NCBI RefSeq assembly: GCF_001857945.1
Contig: NZ_CP017770.1
Location: 1,550,001-1,614,000, forward strand
Direction: 5' to 3'
From: Paenibacillus crassostreae
Lineage (GTDB): Bacteria; Bacillota; Bacilli; Paenibacillales; Paenibacillaceae
Length of the DNA stretch: 64,000 nucleotides
Below, piece by piece: positions 52,339 through 62,093 of this stretch. The notes beneath the pieces are model-generated. The model saw nothing but the letters and a program-made list of their open reading frames with translations. It was not told the DNA's origin and searched no databases. Positions within the stretch are counted from its first letter, which is position 1, and each line of letters opens with the position of its first letter. A program made the position numbers and the translations under genes.

Positions 52339-52920
52339 ATGGGCTTTCTCTCCGTACTCAGCTTTGCTCATAAGATCGTTTCCGAACGAATCCAACCCGG
52401 AGATGTTGCTGTAGATGCGACAATAGGAACGGGAGCAGACACGCTTTTTCTAGCTAAATCAGTTGGTCCTAAAGGACTTGTATTTGGATTCGACATTCAA
52501 GAAGAAGCCTTATCACTTACTCAACAAAGACTACATCAACATACAGCCACTTCAATATCACCAGTCACCTTGCTTCTTCGTAGTCATGCAAGTATGAGGG
52601 AAGCACTGCCATTACATTATCATGGTAAGCTAGCAGCTATTATGTTCAATCTAGGGTATTTACCGGCAACGGATTCTAATAAAGAAATTATTACCGAAAC
52701 GGATAGCACTATCACAGCACTTGAAACAGCACTTGAGCTACTACGTCCTGGTGGCGTACTAACCGCCGTGCTATATCCCGGACATCCTGGAGGGGACTTG
52801 GAGGCAGTGTCCGTTAGACAATGGGCTTCCACGATCCCCCAATCCGTTGCTCAGTCAATCATTTACCAACAGTTACAACGTGCAGATGCACCTTACACCA
52901 TAGCTGTAGAGAAAAAATAA
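52339..52920 (+). CDS. mnmM: tRNA (mnm5s2U34)-methyltransferase MnmM (YtqB)
   Basis: A 193-residue class I SAM methyltransferase: motif I VAVDATIGTGADTLFLAK, motif II FGFDIQEEAL, and the NLGYLP motif of the YtqB family. Its Bacillus homologue methylates aminomethyl groups on the wobble uridine (nm5 to mnm5). A longer frame runs into ytqA from 52273, but GGAGGG lies 9 nt before ATG 52339, one base after the ytqA stop, so the short start is used. Confidence 0.85.
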   Translation: MGFLSVLSFAHKIVSERIQPGDVAVDATIGTGADTLFLAKSVGPKGLVFGFDIQEEALSLTQQRLHQHTATSISPVTLLLRSHASMREALPLHYHGKLAAIMFNLGYLPATDSNKEIITETDSTITALETALELLRPGGVLTAVLYPGHPGGDLEAVSVRQWASTIPQSVAQSIIYQQLQRADAPYTIAVEKK

Positions 52921-52949
52921 AGCACCTAAAATCGAAGGGATGATTTCCT

Positions 52950-53918
52950 ATGATAAAACCTTATCCATTACAATTTCAACCTGAATTTAAAGAGCGTGTC
53001 TGGGGAGGTCGAGCGTTAGAACAGTTCGGTCTTGATATCCCTGAAGGTCATATTGGAGAAGGCTGGATGATTGCCGACCATCCGAATGGCACAACGACTG
53101 TAATGAACGGTGATCTTAAAGATCTAGGATTAGATCAAGTTCGCGAACAATTTGGTCAAGAGTGGTTTGGTAGTAAAGGCTTCTCTGAGATCAATGGCCG
53201 TTTCCCACTTCTAATAAAGCTACTCGATTGTAATGATGACTTATCTATACAAGTTCATCCAACAGATGATTACGAAGGACTACCCCAAGGTGAATTGGGT
53301 AAAACTGAAATGTGGTATGTACTTGATGCCAAACCAGGTTCCAAAATCATATACGGTTTAAATAATGGTGTTACACGTGAGAGCCTACAACTAGCAATAG
53401 CAAACGGAACGATTACAGATAGTCTTAGGGAAGTCCCCGTAGAAGCTGGAGATACGTTCTATATCCCTTCAGGTACGGTTCACGCTCTTTGTGCAGGTGT
53501 AGTCGTCGCAGAGATTCAACAGAATTCAGACACTACATATCGCTTATATGACTATAACCGTCCCGGCCTTGATGGAAAACCACGTGATTTACATATTGAA
53601 GATTCATTAAACGTTATTGCTTATGAAGGTTCAGGGGCTACCATGATGAAGACAGATACAGCGATTCCGGGAGAATGGCTTCAACTAGCAAAATCACCTT
53701 ATTTCATCGTAGAAAAAGGTATCGTATCTGGTGCATGGTCATTGACAACCACACCTGCAAGCTTCGCTATTCTTGTCATTTGCGAAGGGCAAGGTAGACT
53801 GAATTGGGATGGCGGATCGCTAGACTATAAAGCGGGTCAATGCTTCCTATTACCTGCGAATTTGCTTCAGTATACACTAGAAGGAAATGCGACAGTCCTT
53901 CGTTCTTATCTGCCTTAA
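52950..53918 (+). CDS. manA: Mannose-6-phosphate isomerase, class I
   Basis: A 322-residue cupin metalloenzyme. Zinc-site sequences are LSIQVHPTDDYE and GKTEMWYVLDA, and IPSGTVHALCAGVVVAEIQQ is the catalytic barrel signature. It interconverts mannose 6-phosphate and fructose 6-phosphate. GAAGGG lies before the ATG, 29 nt after mnmM, in the same run of plus-strand genes. Confidence 0.92.
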   Translation: MIKPYPLQFQPEFKERVWGGRALEQFGLDIPEGHIGEGWMIADHPNGTTTVMNGDLKDLGLDQVREQFGQEWFGSKGFSEINGRFPLLIKLLDCNDDLSIQVHPTDDYEGLPQGELGKTEMWYVLDAKPGSKIIYGLNNGVTRESLQLAIANGTITDSLREVPVEAGDTFYIPSGTVHALCAGVVVAEIQQNSDTTYRLYDYNRPGLDGKPRDLHIEDSLNVIAYEGSGATMMKTDTAIPGEWLQLAKSPYFIVEKGIVSGAWSLTTTPASFAILVICEGQGRLNWDGGSLDYKAGQCFLLPANLLQYTLEGNATVLRSYLP

Positions 53919-53964
53919 TATTATTCGTTGAAAATATCTTTTCATATGGTGAGGAGGTATGTAA

Positions 53965-54891
53965 ATGCAAAAGAACTCATTTACGCTTATTAATCAGCAG
54001 GCGATGACCCTTCACATCTATGAATGGCTTCCTGAGATTTCAATTCCAATCAAGGGTCTTGTTCAAATTGTTCACGGGATGGCTGAAACGGCAGATCGAT
54101 ATACCAGAGTAGCCTCAGCCCTGTGTAACGCTGGATATGCTGTCTATGCTCACGATCAACGTGGACATGGTAAGACCGCTAAGTGCATGAAAGATTTGGG
54201 TGACTGCGGAGAAGATGCCTTTAACGGGATGACCAATGATATTATCGAAGTAACGACATACCTGCAAAAGAAATATCCTTCTATGACCCACTATCTGTTC
54301 GGTCATAGTATGGGATCATTTTTAACACAACGAATTATAGAGCAACATGCAGAAGCCTATTCGGGATTTATTTTATCAGGTACGAATGGTCCTCGGTCTA
54401 ATCTTGGTATTGCCAAAAACATCGCTCAGGTCCTCCTTAAATTTCAAGGAGCATCTCACCATAGCTTGCTATTAAATGCTATTGTATTCGGAAGATACAA
54501 TCGAAGAATAAGCCCTGTACGCACTCCATTCGACTGGTTATCGCGAGATGAAGCTGAAGTGGACAAATATATCCAAGACCCTTATTGTGGTGAGGTATGT
54601 ACAACGGGATTCTTCCGAGACTTTTTTGGATTATTAAAGGACATTCAACATCCAAGTGGATATCATAATATAACGAAGAACAAACCGATTTATTTATTCG
54701 CTGGTGATATGGATCCTGTTGGATCTTATGGAAAAGGTGTCACTCAACTCCATAAAATCTACCATGATTTAGGGGTCGTTGATCTTGAATGCCGACTCTA
54801 TCCTGGTGGAAGACATGAAATGCTGAATGAAATCAATCGAGATGAAGTAACTACTGATCTTCTGGACTGGATAGAAAAACATACCAAATAA
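53965..54891 (+). CDS. Alpha/beta hydrolase (monoacylglycerol lipase-like)
   Basis: A 308-residue serine hydrolase of the hydrolase-4 (serine aminopeptidase S33) group. The oxyanion region is VQIVHGMAETADRY, the nucleophile Ser115 lies in FGHSMGSFL, Asp in FAGDMDPVGSYG and His in GGRHEMLNE. Substrate probably a monoglyceride or lysophospholipid. GAGGAGG precedes the ATG. Confidence 0.85.
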   Translation: MQKNSFTLINQQAMTLHIYEWLPEISIPIKGLVQIVHGMAETADRYTRVASALCNAGYAVYAHDQRGHGKTAKCMKDLGDCGEDAFNGMTNDIIEVTTYLQKKYPSMTHYLFGHSMGSFLTQRIIEQHAEAYSGFILSGTNGPRSNLGIAKNIAQVLLKFQGASHHSLLLNAIVFGRYNRRISPVRTPFDWLSRDEAEVDKYIQDPYCGEVCTTGFFRDFFGLLKDIQHPSGYHNITKNKPIYLFAGDMDPVGSYGKGVTQLHKIYHDLGVVDLECRLYPGGRHEMLNEINRDEVTTDLLDWIEKHTK

Positions 54892-54936
54892 AACAACGGC
54901 TGAGTAATCCCATTAGGGACAACACAGCCGTTGTTT
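54891..54936. terminator. Bidirectional terminator
   Basis: AAACAACGGCTG and CAGCCGTTGTTT arms between the convergent lipase and DUF4080 genes. Confidence 0.88.
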
Positions 54937-54946
54937 CATTCCTTAT

Positions 54947-56728
54947 CTAACTTTGTGATAATGCGATATGTTCTAGTTTTTTCAAATACCAACGAGGTTG
55001 CTCACTCTCATCTTGTTGATACAGAACGATTAACAATGTTTGTTGATCCAAGCTATCAGATTCCATATCTACTTCACCCTCTAGCAATTCAGCCAAATCA
55101 AAGGGGAGTACATCCAGCACGGCATGCTTTTGTAAGCCTCTCTCATCTAATTGAAGTGCTGCAAATTCAGGTGATACATCTTCAGGATGTTCAATTAGTT
55201 CCTTCATGAATCTTGACCACATGTCCTTAGAAAGTCGAGAATCCCACCAAATTTTACGTGGTTTATATTTATGATTCAAGAAATAATCTAACTTCATCAG
55301 GCCTAATATCGTATCCATTCGACGAACCCCTCTATGCTCAAGGAACATTTGAAGACGAAGGAATAGATCTTCGAGCTGATGTCCTATCTTCTGCCAACCT
55401 TGTCCTTCCCAGTAATCACCAAAATCCTGAAAAAAGTCAAACGGAGAATCAAATTCATTCTTCATCAGATATTTCAATGTATGATCCATCCGATGGGCAT
55501 TCCAGTACTTCTCCAATACATCCTCAAGCCGTTTTAAATGAATAATATCTGCAAAAGAAAGTTTGTTACTGCTTAAGATTTCATAAGGTGCGTATTCCAT
55601 ATATTTATACTCATATTTAGCTGCATCATTACGAAGTCCCGTTCCTCGCAGCATTTTAAGAAACCCTAATTGCAATTCTTCCGGTTCCATCGCGAATACA
55701 TCATTAAAAGTTGTACGGAATGTATCATAATCCTCATCAGGCAATCCAGCGATAAGATCGAGATGCTGATCAATGTTACCGCATGCTTTGATTGTATTAA
55801 CCGTACGAGACAGCTTCGTAAAATTCTGGCGACGCTTAACCAGTTCATTCGTAATATCATTCGTTGATTGCACACCGATCTCGAAGCGGAAGATTCCGGC
55901 TGGGGCATTATTAGCTAAATAATCTAGCACCTCGGGCCGCATAATATCTGCCGTAATCTCGAACTGAAATACACAACCACGATGATTCTCAATGATAAAT
56001 TCGAACATCTCCATCGCATAGCTACGATTTATATTAAATGTACGATCGAGAAATTTAATGATCTTCGCGCCGTTATCGATCAAGTAAAGAATATCTGCCT
56101 TCACTCGCTCAATATCGAAATAGCGTACCCCAACTTCAATACTAGATAAGCAGAATTGACAGTTAAATGGACACCCTCTGCTCGTCTCAAAATAAACAAT
56201 ACGTTTACTTAGATCAGGAATATCCTCTGCAAAACGATAGGGTGATGGGAGTATATTCAAGTCCGTCTTCGGACGTGGAGGATTGATTATAATCTCTTGC
56301 TCCTTGCGATATGTTGCCCCATAGACGAAGTGAAACTTCCGATCTCCTTCGATGGTCTGCAGTAGATGATGGAACGTCTCTTCTCCATCGCCCATCACAA
56401 TGTGATCCACATTCTGAATACGCTCCATCCAATGCTTACTATCATAAGAAACTTCCGGTCCTCCCATCACAATGGTAACTTCCGGCATGACTTGTTTCAC
56501 AATATCGATCACTTTGATCGTCTCTTCAATATTCCATATATAGCAAGAGAACCCGATAACATCAGGTTTTCTTTGAAATAGATCAGACACAATATTCATT
56601 ACGGGATCCTTAATCGTATACTCCGCAAGTTCAATGTCGAATTCTTTCTCGCTGAATGCTTTTAACAACCTAATCGCAAGCGACGTATGAATATACTTGG
56701 CATTTAATGTTGATATGACGACTTTCAT
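54947..56728 (-). CDS. B12-binding-domain radical SAM protein (DUF4080)
   Basis: A 593-residue protein: an N-terminal cobalamin-binding-like Rossmann domain (residues 1-140), the radical SAM core with the CX3CX2C motif in ETSRGCPFNCQFCLSS, and a C-terminal DUF4080 domain (about 400-590). It may catalyse a methyl transfer or ring rearrangement; no substrate is known. The host also has the cobalamin adenosyltransferase at 11020. AAGG precedes the ATG. Downstream of recQ by 17 nt; probably one transcript. Confidence 0.85.
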   Translation of the reverse strand: MKVVISTLNAKYIHTSLAIRLLKAFSEKEFDIELAEYTIKDPVMNIVSDLFQRKPDVIGFSCYIWNIEETIKVIDIVKQVMPEVTIVMGGPEVSYDSKHWMERIQNVDHIVMGDGEETFHHLLQTIEGDRKFHFVYGATYRKEQEIIINPPRPKTDLNILPSPYRFAEDIPDLSKRIVYFETSRGCPFNCQFCLSSIEVGVRYFDIERVKADILYLIDNGAKIIKFLDRTFNINRSYAMEMFEFIIENHRGCVFQFEITADIMRPEVLDYLANNAPAGIFRFEIGVQSTNDITNELVKRRQNFTKLSRTVNTIKACGNIDQHLDLIAGLPDEDYDTFRTTFNDVFAMEPEELQLGFLKMLRGTGLRNDAAKYEYKYMEYAPYEILSSNKLSFADIIHLKRLEDVLEKYWNAHRMDHTLKYLMKNEFDSPFDFFQDFGDYWEGQGWQKIGHQLEDLFLRLQMFLEHRGVRRMDTILGLMKLDYFLNHKYKPRKIWWDSRLSKDMWSRFMKELIEHPEDVSPEFAALQLDERGLQKHAVLDVLPFDLAELLEGEVDMESDSLDQQTLLIVLYQQDESEQPRWYLKKLEHIALSQS

Positions 56729-56745
56729 GCTTCACACATCCTTAT

Positions 56746-58611
56746 CTATTCGTAATCATCGATGAAATCTACTTGATTCTGGTTCTGAAAAAAATCTAGG
56801 AATGGCTTGCCATATTTACGGAACTTCACCTCACCTACACCTTTAATCTTCAGTATTTCTGACTCTGTCTGCGGACATACCACACTCATCTCACGAAGCG
56901 TTGCATCATTAAATATGATATAGGAAGGTACACGTTCCTTACCGGCAAGTTCACGACGAACAAGTCTTAATTGTTCGAACACTGTTTCATTAACGGCCGA
57001 TGGTGAATCATCTCGTGTTCTTGTTCTGCTATAACCACTTAATCCAGCCGTCTTCGTTCTGGAAGGACGTGCTACTCGTTGCATAACTTGACGTTGCCCC
57101 TTTAGTACGTCAGCTGCTAACGATTGAAGCTTTAATACAGGATATTGCCCTTCAGAGAGAGCTAAATAGCCATCTGAAGCCAATACATTAATCACATCTG
57201 AGATTTCCTTCTCTGTTCGATTAGACATCGTTCCATACGTCGGCATACTTTCAAAACCGTACTGTAATACTTTCTTATTCCGCGATCCCTTGAGCACAGA
57301 AGCTACCATCGATACACCAAACCGTTCCCGCATCCGATGGATACAAGAGAATATCTTTTGCGCATCCACGGTCATATCGATTAATTCTCGATCATCCGTA
57401 CAAGAACTACATGTTCCGCAGGGTTTGTCTTCATGAGCCTCACCGAAATAATCTAACATCGCATTGCTTAAACAACGATTGGTATAACAGTAATCCATCA
57501 TCTGCTGAAGCTTACGATAATCATTATGTTTACGCTCGTCATCCTGCTGATTCTGTTCAATTAGGAACTTTTGAGTCATGATATCCTGTCCATTGAATAA
57601 AAGGATACATTGACTCGGCTCTCCATCACGCCCGGCGCGACCAGCTTCCTGGACATATGCCTCCATATTCTTCGGCATATTATAATGGATGACGTACCGT
57701 ACGTTAGATTTATCAATCCCCATACCGAAGGCATTCGTCGCAACGATCACCCGGATATCATCGTATAGAAAACCTTCCTGACTAGCAGCGCGTTCATTAT
57801 CAGTCATTCCGGCATGATATCGACCTGCAGAAATACCTGCACCTTGAAGGCGGTCATATAGTTGATCAACTTCCTTCCGTGTAGCCGCATAGATAATCCC
57901 CGTCTCATGTGCATGTTCTGCTGTATAGGCCATAACATACTCACGTTTGTTCTCGCCACGCAGAACAGTCATAGCGAGATTATCTCGTCCCAAGCCTGTA
58001 ACGAACACTTGCGGCTCCCGAAGTCGTAGCAACTTCACAATATCGTCCATAACTTCTGGCGTAGCTGTTGCGGTAAAAGCCGCTACGATCGGTCGTTGTG
58101 ATAGTCCCTCAACAAATGGCGCTACAGCCAGATAACTTGTACGGAAGTCATGCCCCCACTGTGAAACACAATGCGCTTCATCTACTGCTATACAAGAGAT
58201 CGGTAAATGAGACATTTCTTCACGAAACCAATCCAACTCCAGACGCTCTGGAGCTACGTACAACAGTTTCAAATCACCCTGTGCAGCAGCACGGATGCGA
58301 TCATTAACTTCTTTTCCACTAAGCGTACTATTAATAAATGCTGCAGGAATGCCTGCTGTTATCAGCGCATCGACTTGATCCTTCATCAAGGAAATCAATG
58401 GTGAAACAACTAACGTAAGTCCTGGCAACATCAACGCTGGAATTTGATAACAGATGGACTTACCTCCACCTGTTGGCATAATACCCAACGTGTCTCTATG
58501 ATTTAGTACGCTTGATACTATGTTTCTCTGTCCCTCACGGAATTCTGGATAGCCATAATATTTCTGTAGATAATCCTGTGCTCGATCCAAAGTCATTGGT
58601 TCCATTGTCAT
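56746..58611 (-). CDS. recQ: ATP-dependent DNA helicase RecQ
   Basis: A 621-residue RecQ: helicase domains with Walker A MPTGGGKSICYQIP (about 45-58), DEAH box VDEAHCVSQWG and motif VI QEAGRAGRDG, a zinc-binding RQC region (CYTNRCLSNAMLDYFGE, CGTCSSC), and a C-terminal HRDC domain (about 530-605, ELAGKERVPSYIIFNDATLR). It unwinds DNA 3'-5' in repair. AGGAG lies 8 nt before the ATG. Confidence 0.94.
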   Translation of the reverse strand: MTMEPMTLDRAQDYLQKYYGYPEFREGQRNIVSSVLNHRDTLGIMPTGGGKSICYQIPALMLPGLTLVVSPLISLMKDQVDALITAGIPAAFINSTLSGKEVNDRIRAAAQGDLKLLYVAPERLELDWFREEMSHLPISCIAVDEAHCVSQWGHDFRTSYLAVAPFVEGLSQRPIVAAFTATATPEVMDDIVKLLRLREPQVFVTGLGRDNLAMTVLRGENKREYVMAYTAEHAHETGIIYAATRKEVDQLYDRLQGAGISAGRYHAGMTDNERAASQEGFLYDDIRVIVATNAFGMGIDKSNVRYVIHYNMPKNMEAYVQEAGRAGRDGEPSQCILLFNGQDIMTQKFLIEQNQQDDERKHNDYRKLQQMMDYCYTNRCLSNAMLDYFGEAHEDKPCGTCSSCTDDRELIDMTVDAQKIFSCIHRMRERFGVSMVASVLKGSRNKKVLQYGFESMPTYGTMSNRTEKEISDVINVLASDGYLALSEGQYPVLKLQSLAADVLKGQRQVMQRVARPSRTKTAGLSGYSRTRTRDDSPSAVNETVFEQLRLVRRELAGKERVPSYIIFNDATLREMSVVCPQTESEILKIKGVGEVKFRKYGKPFLDFFQNQNQVDFIDDYE

Positions 58612-58809
58612 TACTTAAACTCCTAACTATATTACTGATTGCTTATTCTTGGCATACCGATATTAATCATCATCCTATTATACAACTTTACTGAGCTTTA
58701 ATCATTGGGAAACCTAAGTTAACGGGTGTGACATGCTCATTCATGGCATTGCGCAAGTACTCATGGTATTATTGGACAGTAAACTACATAAGGACGGAGA
58801 ATTCATGAA

Positions 58810-59829
58810 ATGAAAAATAAACAACGTTCTGGCCAAGGCCAACAACCATCATATAATAAAGCGAAAACGAATGTACAAGGTAATCGCAAGGGTAAATCAA
58901 GTCATCTTGTAAATAAATCCACATCATCACATCATGACAATCAATCACTTATCAAGCAGTATCCTGTTCATGAAGTTAGTGAACTGCTGGTCTTTTTAGT
59001 GAGTACGCTATCAAATGAAGGCCGTAATTCCATTAAATCAATGCTTGCACGTGGGCAAATCCTAGTGAATGGTCGACCGGAAACAGCTTATAACTTCCCC
59101 CTTCAACCCGGCAATACCGTGACCGTTTCTAAAGGTAAGATCGTGGAAGAAATCCCCCTTATTGGACTCCGCATTATGTTCGAGGATGATGATATTATTG
59201 TTGTGAATAAGGAAGCAGGATTACTATCTGTGGCTTCAGCCAAAGAGAATGAGCTAACGGCTTATCGCCAACTCACAGCACATGTACGGGAAAGCAATCC
59301 AAACAACCGTATATTCGTCGTGCATCGCCTTGACCGAGATACATCGGGTGTGATGATGTTCGCCAAGAATGAGGAAGTGAAGCAGACTCTTCAGAACTCG
59401 TGGCAGGATTCGGTCAAGGAGCGTACTTATATTGCATTAGTTGAGGGGAAAATAAAGAAACCTGAAGGAACGATCAAATCATGGCTTAAGGAAAGTAGCA
59501 CTCTAAAAATGTACTCTAGTCCTTATCCCAATGATGGCCAAGAGGCCATTACACATTATAAAATGATCCAATCCAACAACTATTTCTCTCTACTAGAGGT
59601 GAACCTCGAAACAGGACGTAAGAATCAAATTAGAGTCCATATGCAGGATATAGGCCATCCTGTTGCAGGCGATAAGAAATATGGTGCGAAGACAAAAACC
59701 ATTGGAAGACTAGGGCTCCACGCACAAATATTAGCGTTTGAACATCCTACTAAAGGTGAGGTTATGACTTTCAAAACAGACATCCCTAAAACATTCCTTC
59801 ATCCTTTCCGACTATCTCCCACAACATAA
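58810..59829 (+). CDS. RluA family pseudouridine synthase with basic N-terminus
   Basis: A 339-residue enzyme. The first 45 residues are basic, Gln/Ser-rich and probably disordered; an S4-like domain (about 55-115) and the catalytic core follow with HRLDRDTSGVMMFAKN and GRKNQIRVHMQD. Target RNA unknown. GGAG lies 10 nt before ATG 58810. A two-codon ORF (ATG AAA TGA from 58805) overlaps this start. Confidence 0.88.
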   Translation: MKNKQRSGQGQQPSYNKAKTNVQGNRKGKSSHLVNKSTSSHHDNQSLIKQYPVHEVSELLVFLVSTLSNEGRNSIKSMLARGQILVNGRPETAYNFPLQPGNTVTVSKGKIVEEIPLIGLRIMFEDDDIIVVNKEAGLLSVASAKENELTAYRQLTAHVRESNPNNRIFVVHRLDRDTSGVMMFAKNEEVKQTLQNSWQDSVKERTYIALVEGKIKKPEGTIKSWLKESSTLKMYSSPYPNDGQEAITHYKMIQSNNYFSLLEVNLETGRKNQIRVHMQDIGHPVAGDKKYGAKTKTIGRLGLHAQILAFEHPTKGEVMTFKTDIPKTFLHPFRLSPTT

Positions 59830-59847
59830 ACATACCGTGAAGATTAA

Positions 59848-59898
59848 TAACCCAATTTCTAATCATCCTATTGGACATTAGAAATTGGGTTTGTTTTT
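59848..59898 (+). terminator. Terminator of the RluA gene
   Basis: CCCAATTTCTAAT and ATTAGAAATTGGG arms, then TTTGTTTTT. Confidence 0.9.
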
Positions 59899-59989
59899 AA
59901 TGGATATTTTTTCATGTGAGAAGCATTATCAATTAGGTTAAGAGTATGATACAATATGTGGAATCCACTTGGAAAAAGGAGTCGAACAT

Positions 59990-60178
59990 ATGAACACTAT
60001 GCCTATGCAACATGCCTCTTTGCAGATTGATGATTATTTAGACCTATTAAATTTCGCTAAAAAAGTAGAAGATATCAAATGGCAAAAAGAGATTATTCGT
60101 AAACTCGAAAGATTAAACAATTCTACCTTTTCCCCTATAGTATACAATTTAGAATGCAATCCTATTAACTACAAATAA
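59990..60178 (+). CDS. 62-residue helical protein sharing a module with the 31294 gene product
   Basis: A 62-residue protein, MNTMPMQHASLQIDDYLDLL then NFAKKVEDIKWQKEIIRKLE. The segment QIDDYLDLLNFAKKVEDIKW matches the C-terminal helix of the 135-residue protein at 31294-31701 (QID, LDLL, AK, ED, KW in register). AAGGAG lies 8 nt before ATG 59990; the longer frame from 59969 has no site. A probable promoter is TTATCA with TACAAT just upstream. Function unknown. Confidence 0.6.
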   Translation: MNTMPMQHASLQIDDYLDLLNFAKKVEDIKWQKEIIRKLERLNNSTFSPIVYNLECNPINYK

Positions 60179-60219
60179 AGAGTCTAATACCATAACCCTA
60201 TTAGGTTCTTATATTTAGA

Positions 60220-60276
60220 TTAAAATGAGGATGTCCATATGCCATATTAATGGCTTATAGCACATCCTCGTTTTAA
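60220..60276. terminator. Bidirectional terminator between the 62-residue gene and the rhodanese gene
   Basis: TTAAAATGAGGATGT and ACATCCTCGTTTTAA arms, one G-T pair, with a 27-nt loop. Confidence 0.82.
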
Positions 60277-60292
60277 TATGAACTATTTACAC

Positions 60293-60613
60293 CTACTCAC
60301 CGAATATAACAGGTCCTTCCCACTCTAACATCCCGCCTGACATATTAACCACCTGATACCCTAGTTGAGTAAGATATTCGCATGCTCTAGCACTGCGGGC
60401 ACCACTTCGACATACCACAATCGTTAATTGATCTGAGTCAAGTTCTGTATGACGTTCCTGTAGAGTCCCCAATGCGATATGTTTCGCTTGCGGAATATGC
60501 CCCGATTCCCACTCATCATCTTCACGAACATCAATAATATCTAATTTCACACCTTCATCTATCTTTGACTGTACTTCTTCAACATCCCATTCTTGAAAAG
60601 ATGGTTTACTCAT
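60293..60613 (-). CDS. Rhodanese-like domain protein
   Basis: A 106-residue single-domain rhodanese with DVREDDEWESGHIPQAKHI and the active-site loop VVCRSGARSARA (catalytic Cys). A cytosolic sulfurtransferase or persulfide carrier. AGGAG lies 8 nt before ATG 60613, so the in-frame ATG at 60622 is not used. Confidence 0.9.
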   Translation of the reverse strand: MSKPSFQEWDVEEVQSKIDEGVKLDIIDVREDDEWESGHIPQAKHIALGTLQERHTELDSDQLTIVVCRSGARSARACEYLTQLGYQVVNMSGGMLEWEGPVIFGE

Positions 60614-60687
60614 ATATATCACTCCTATTCATTCATTAGAAACTGCTGTATCAACTCATTCATAGTAACAGAATTCACTCCACATTC

Positions 60688-60722
60688 CAAAAGAGGTAGA
60701 CCACGGATGGCCTACCTCTTCC
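60688..60722 (-). terminator. Terminator of odhAB
   Basis: AAGAGGTAGGCC and GGTCTACCTCTT arms, then TTTGG on the minus strand. Modest T tract. Confidence 0.7.
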
Positions 60723-60738
60723 AGTCTAACGTATAGTC

Positions 60739-62064
60739 TTACCCTTCAAGTAACAATGACTCTGGATCTTCTAGAAGATCCTTCACTGCAACTAAGAACC
60801 GTACAGCTTCGCTGCCGTCAACGATTCGATGATCATAAGAAAGTGCGATATACATCATCGGACGATTCTCCATTCTCTCCTGATCAATTGCAATCGGGCG
60901 TAGCTGAATCTTGTGCATACCCAGAATACCTACCTGAGGAGTATTTAGAATTGGAGTGGATAATAAAGATCCGAATATCCCACCATTCGTTATTGTAAAG
61001 GTACCCCCTTGTAGTTCTGAAATATTCAATGAGTTATTCCGTGCTTTTCCTGCAAGTTCACCAATCTGCCGTTCAATCTCAGCGAACCCTAAACGGTCAG
61101 CATCACGTACAACAGGTACTACTAGTCCCTCTTTAGCAGAAACAGCTATTCCGATGTCGTAGTATTTCTTAATAAGAATATCTTCTCCATCAATTTCTGC
61201 ATTAAGAAGAGGAAATGCTTTCAGTGCACCTACCACTGCCTTTGTAAAGAATGACATAAATCCAAGAGTTACATCATGCTTATCTTGAAAAGCCTGCTTC
61301 CGCCGCTTACGGATATCAAGGATGGCAGTCATATCTACTTCATTAAAAGTAGTCAACATAGCTGCCGTTCTTTGTGCTTCCACTAAGCGCTTAGCAATTG
61401 TAGCACGACGACGCGACATCTTCTCACGGACAGTTGGCTTAGCACTTACAGTTCCAATATCTTTTGCTGATAGGGATTGAACAGGTGTAGAGGGTACGGG
61501 AAGACTCACTCCGCTAGAACCTTCTTGTCCAGCAACTGGTTGGTTAGACTGGTTTCGTGGAGTAGTTTCTGCATGATTACGAACATTATCTTGATAAATA
61601 CGTCCCTTTGTATCTCGTTCCTGCACAGTCTCTAGTTCGATACCACGTTCACGTGCCAATTTCCGAGCTGATGGAGAGGCTGCCAAGAATGAGGCTCCTT
61701 CTGCAACTGCTTCCTGTTCAGATGCTTTAGTAGAAGCAGGCTTCTTCTCCTGAATTCCTTGTTGCTGCTTCTTGTCATCAACAACGGTTTCTCCTAAAGT
61801 TGATACTTCAGCTGCAATACCAGCTTCACCACCTGATTGAACCCGTCCAATCACTTCTCCAATCTGTACGGTGTCTCCATTTTGTCGAAGAATCTTCTCA
61901 ATGACTCCATCCTCTTCTGAACTGATCTCTAAATTAACCTTATCTGTTTCAAGTTCTAGCAGGATATCGCCTAATTTCACAGCTTCTCCTTCTTTCACAT
62001 GCCATTTGTAGATGGATCCCTCAGTAATTGATTCTCCCATTGCTGGAACAATAATGTTATTCAA
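60739..62064 (-). CDS. odhB: Dihydrolipoyl succinyltransferase, E2 of 2-oxoglutarate dehydrogenase
   Basis: A 441-residue E2: lipoyl domain (residues 1-77, lipoylated Lys in [16 protein letters not shown]), a linker, the E1/E3-binding domain (about 125-165, [16 protein letters not shown]), a Pro/Ser-rich linker, and the catalytic domain (about 205-440) with the catalytic His and Asp in [18 protein letters not shown] lies 8 nt before TTG 62064, the likely start. Downstream of odhA by 29 nt. Confidence 0.94.
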   Translation of the reverse strand: MNNIIVPAMGESITEGSIYKWHVKEGEAVKLGDILLELETDKVNLEISSEEDGVIEKILRQNGDTVQIGEVIGRVQSGGEAGIAAEVSTLGETVVDDKKQQQGIQEKKPASTKASEQEAVAEGASFLAASPSARKLARERGIELETVQERDTKGRIYQDNVRNHAETTPRNQSNQPVAGQEGSSGVSLPVPSTPVQSLSAKDIGTVSAKPTVREKMSRRRATIAKRLVEAQRTAAMLTTFNEVDMTAILDIRKRRKQAFQDKHDVTLGFMSFFTKAVVGALKAFPLLNAEIDGEDILIKKYYDIGIAVSAKEGLVVPVVRDADRLGFAEIERQIGELAGKARNNSLNISELQGGTFTITNGGIFGSLLSTPILNTPQVGILGMHKIQLRPIAIDQERMENRPMMYIALSYDHRIVDGSEAVRFLVAVKDLLEDPESLLLEG

Positions 62065-62093
62065 ATCATCTACCTCCTCTATACAAATTAGGG

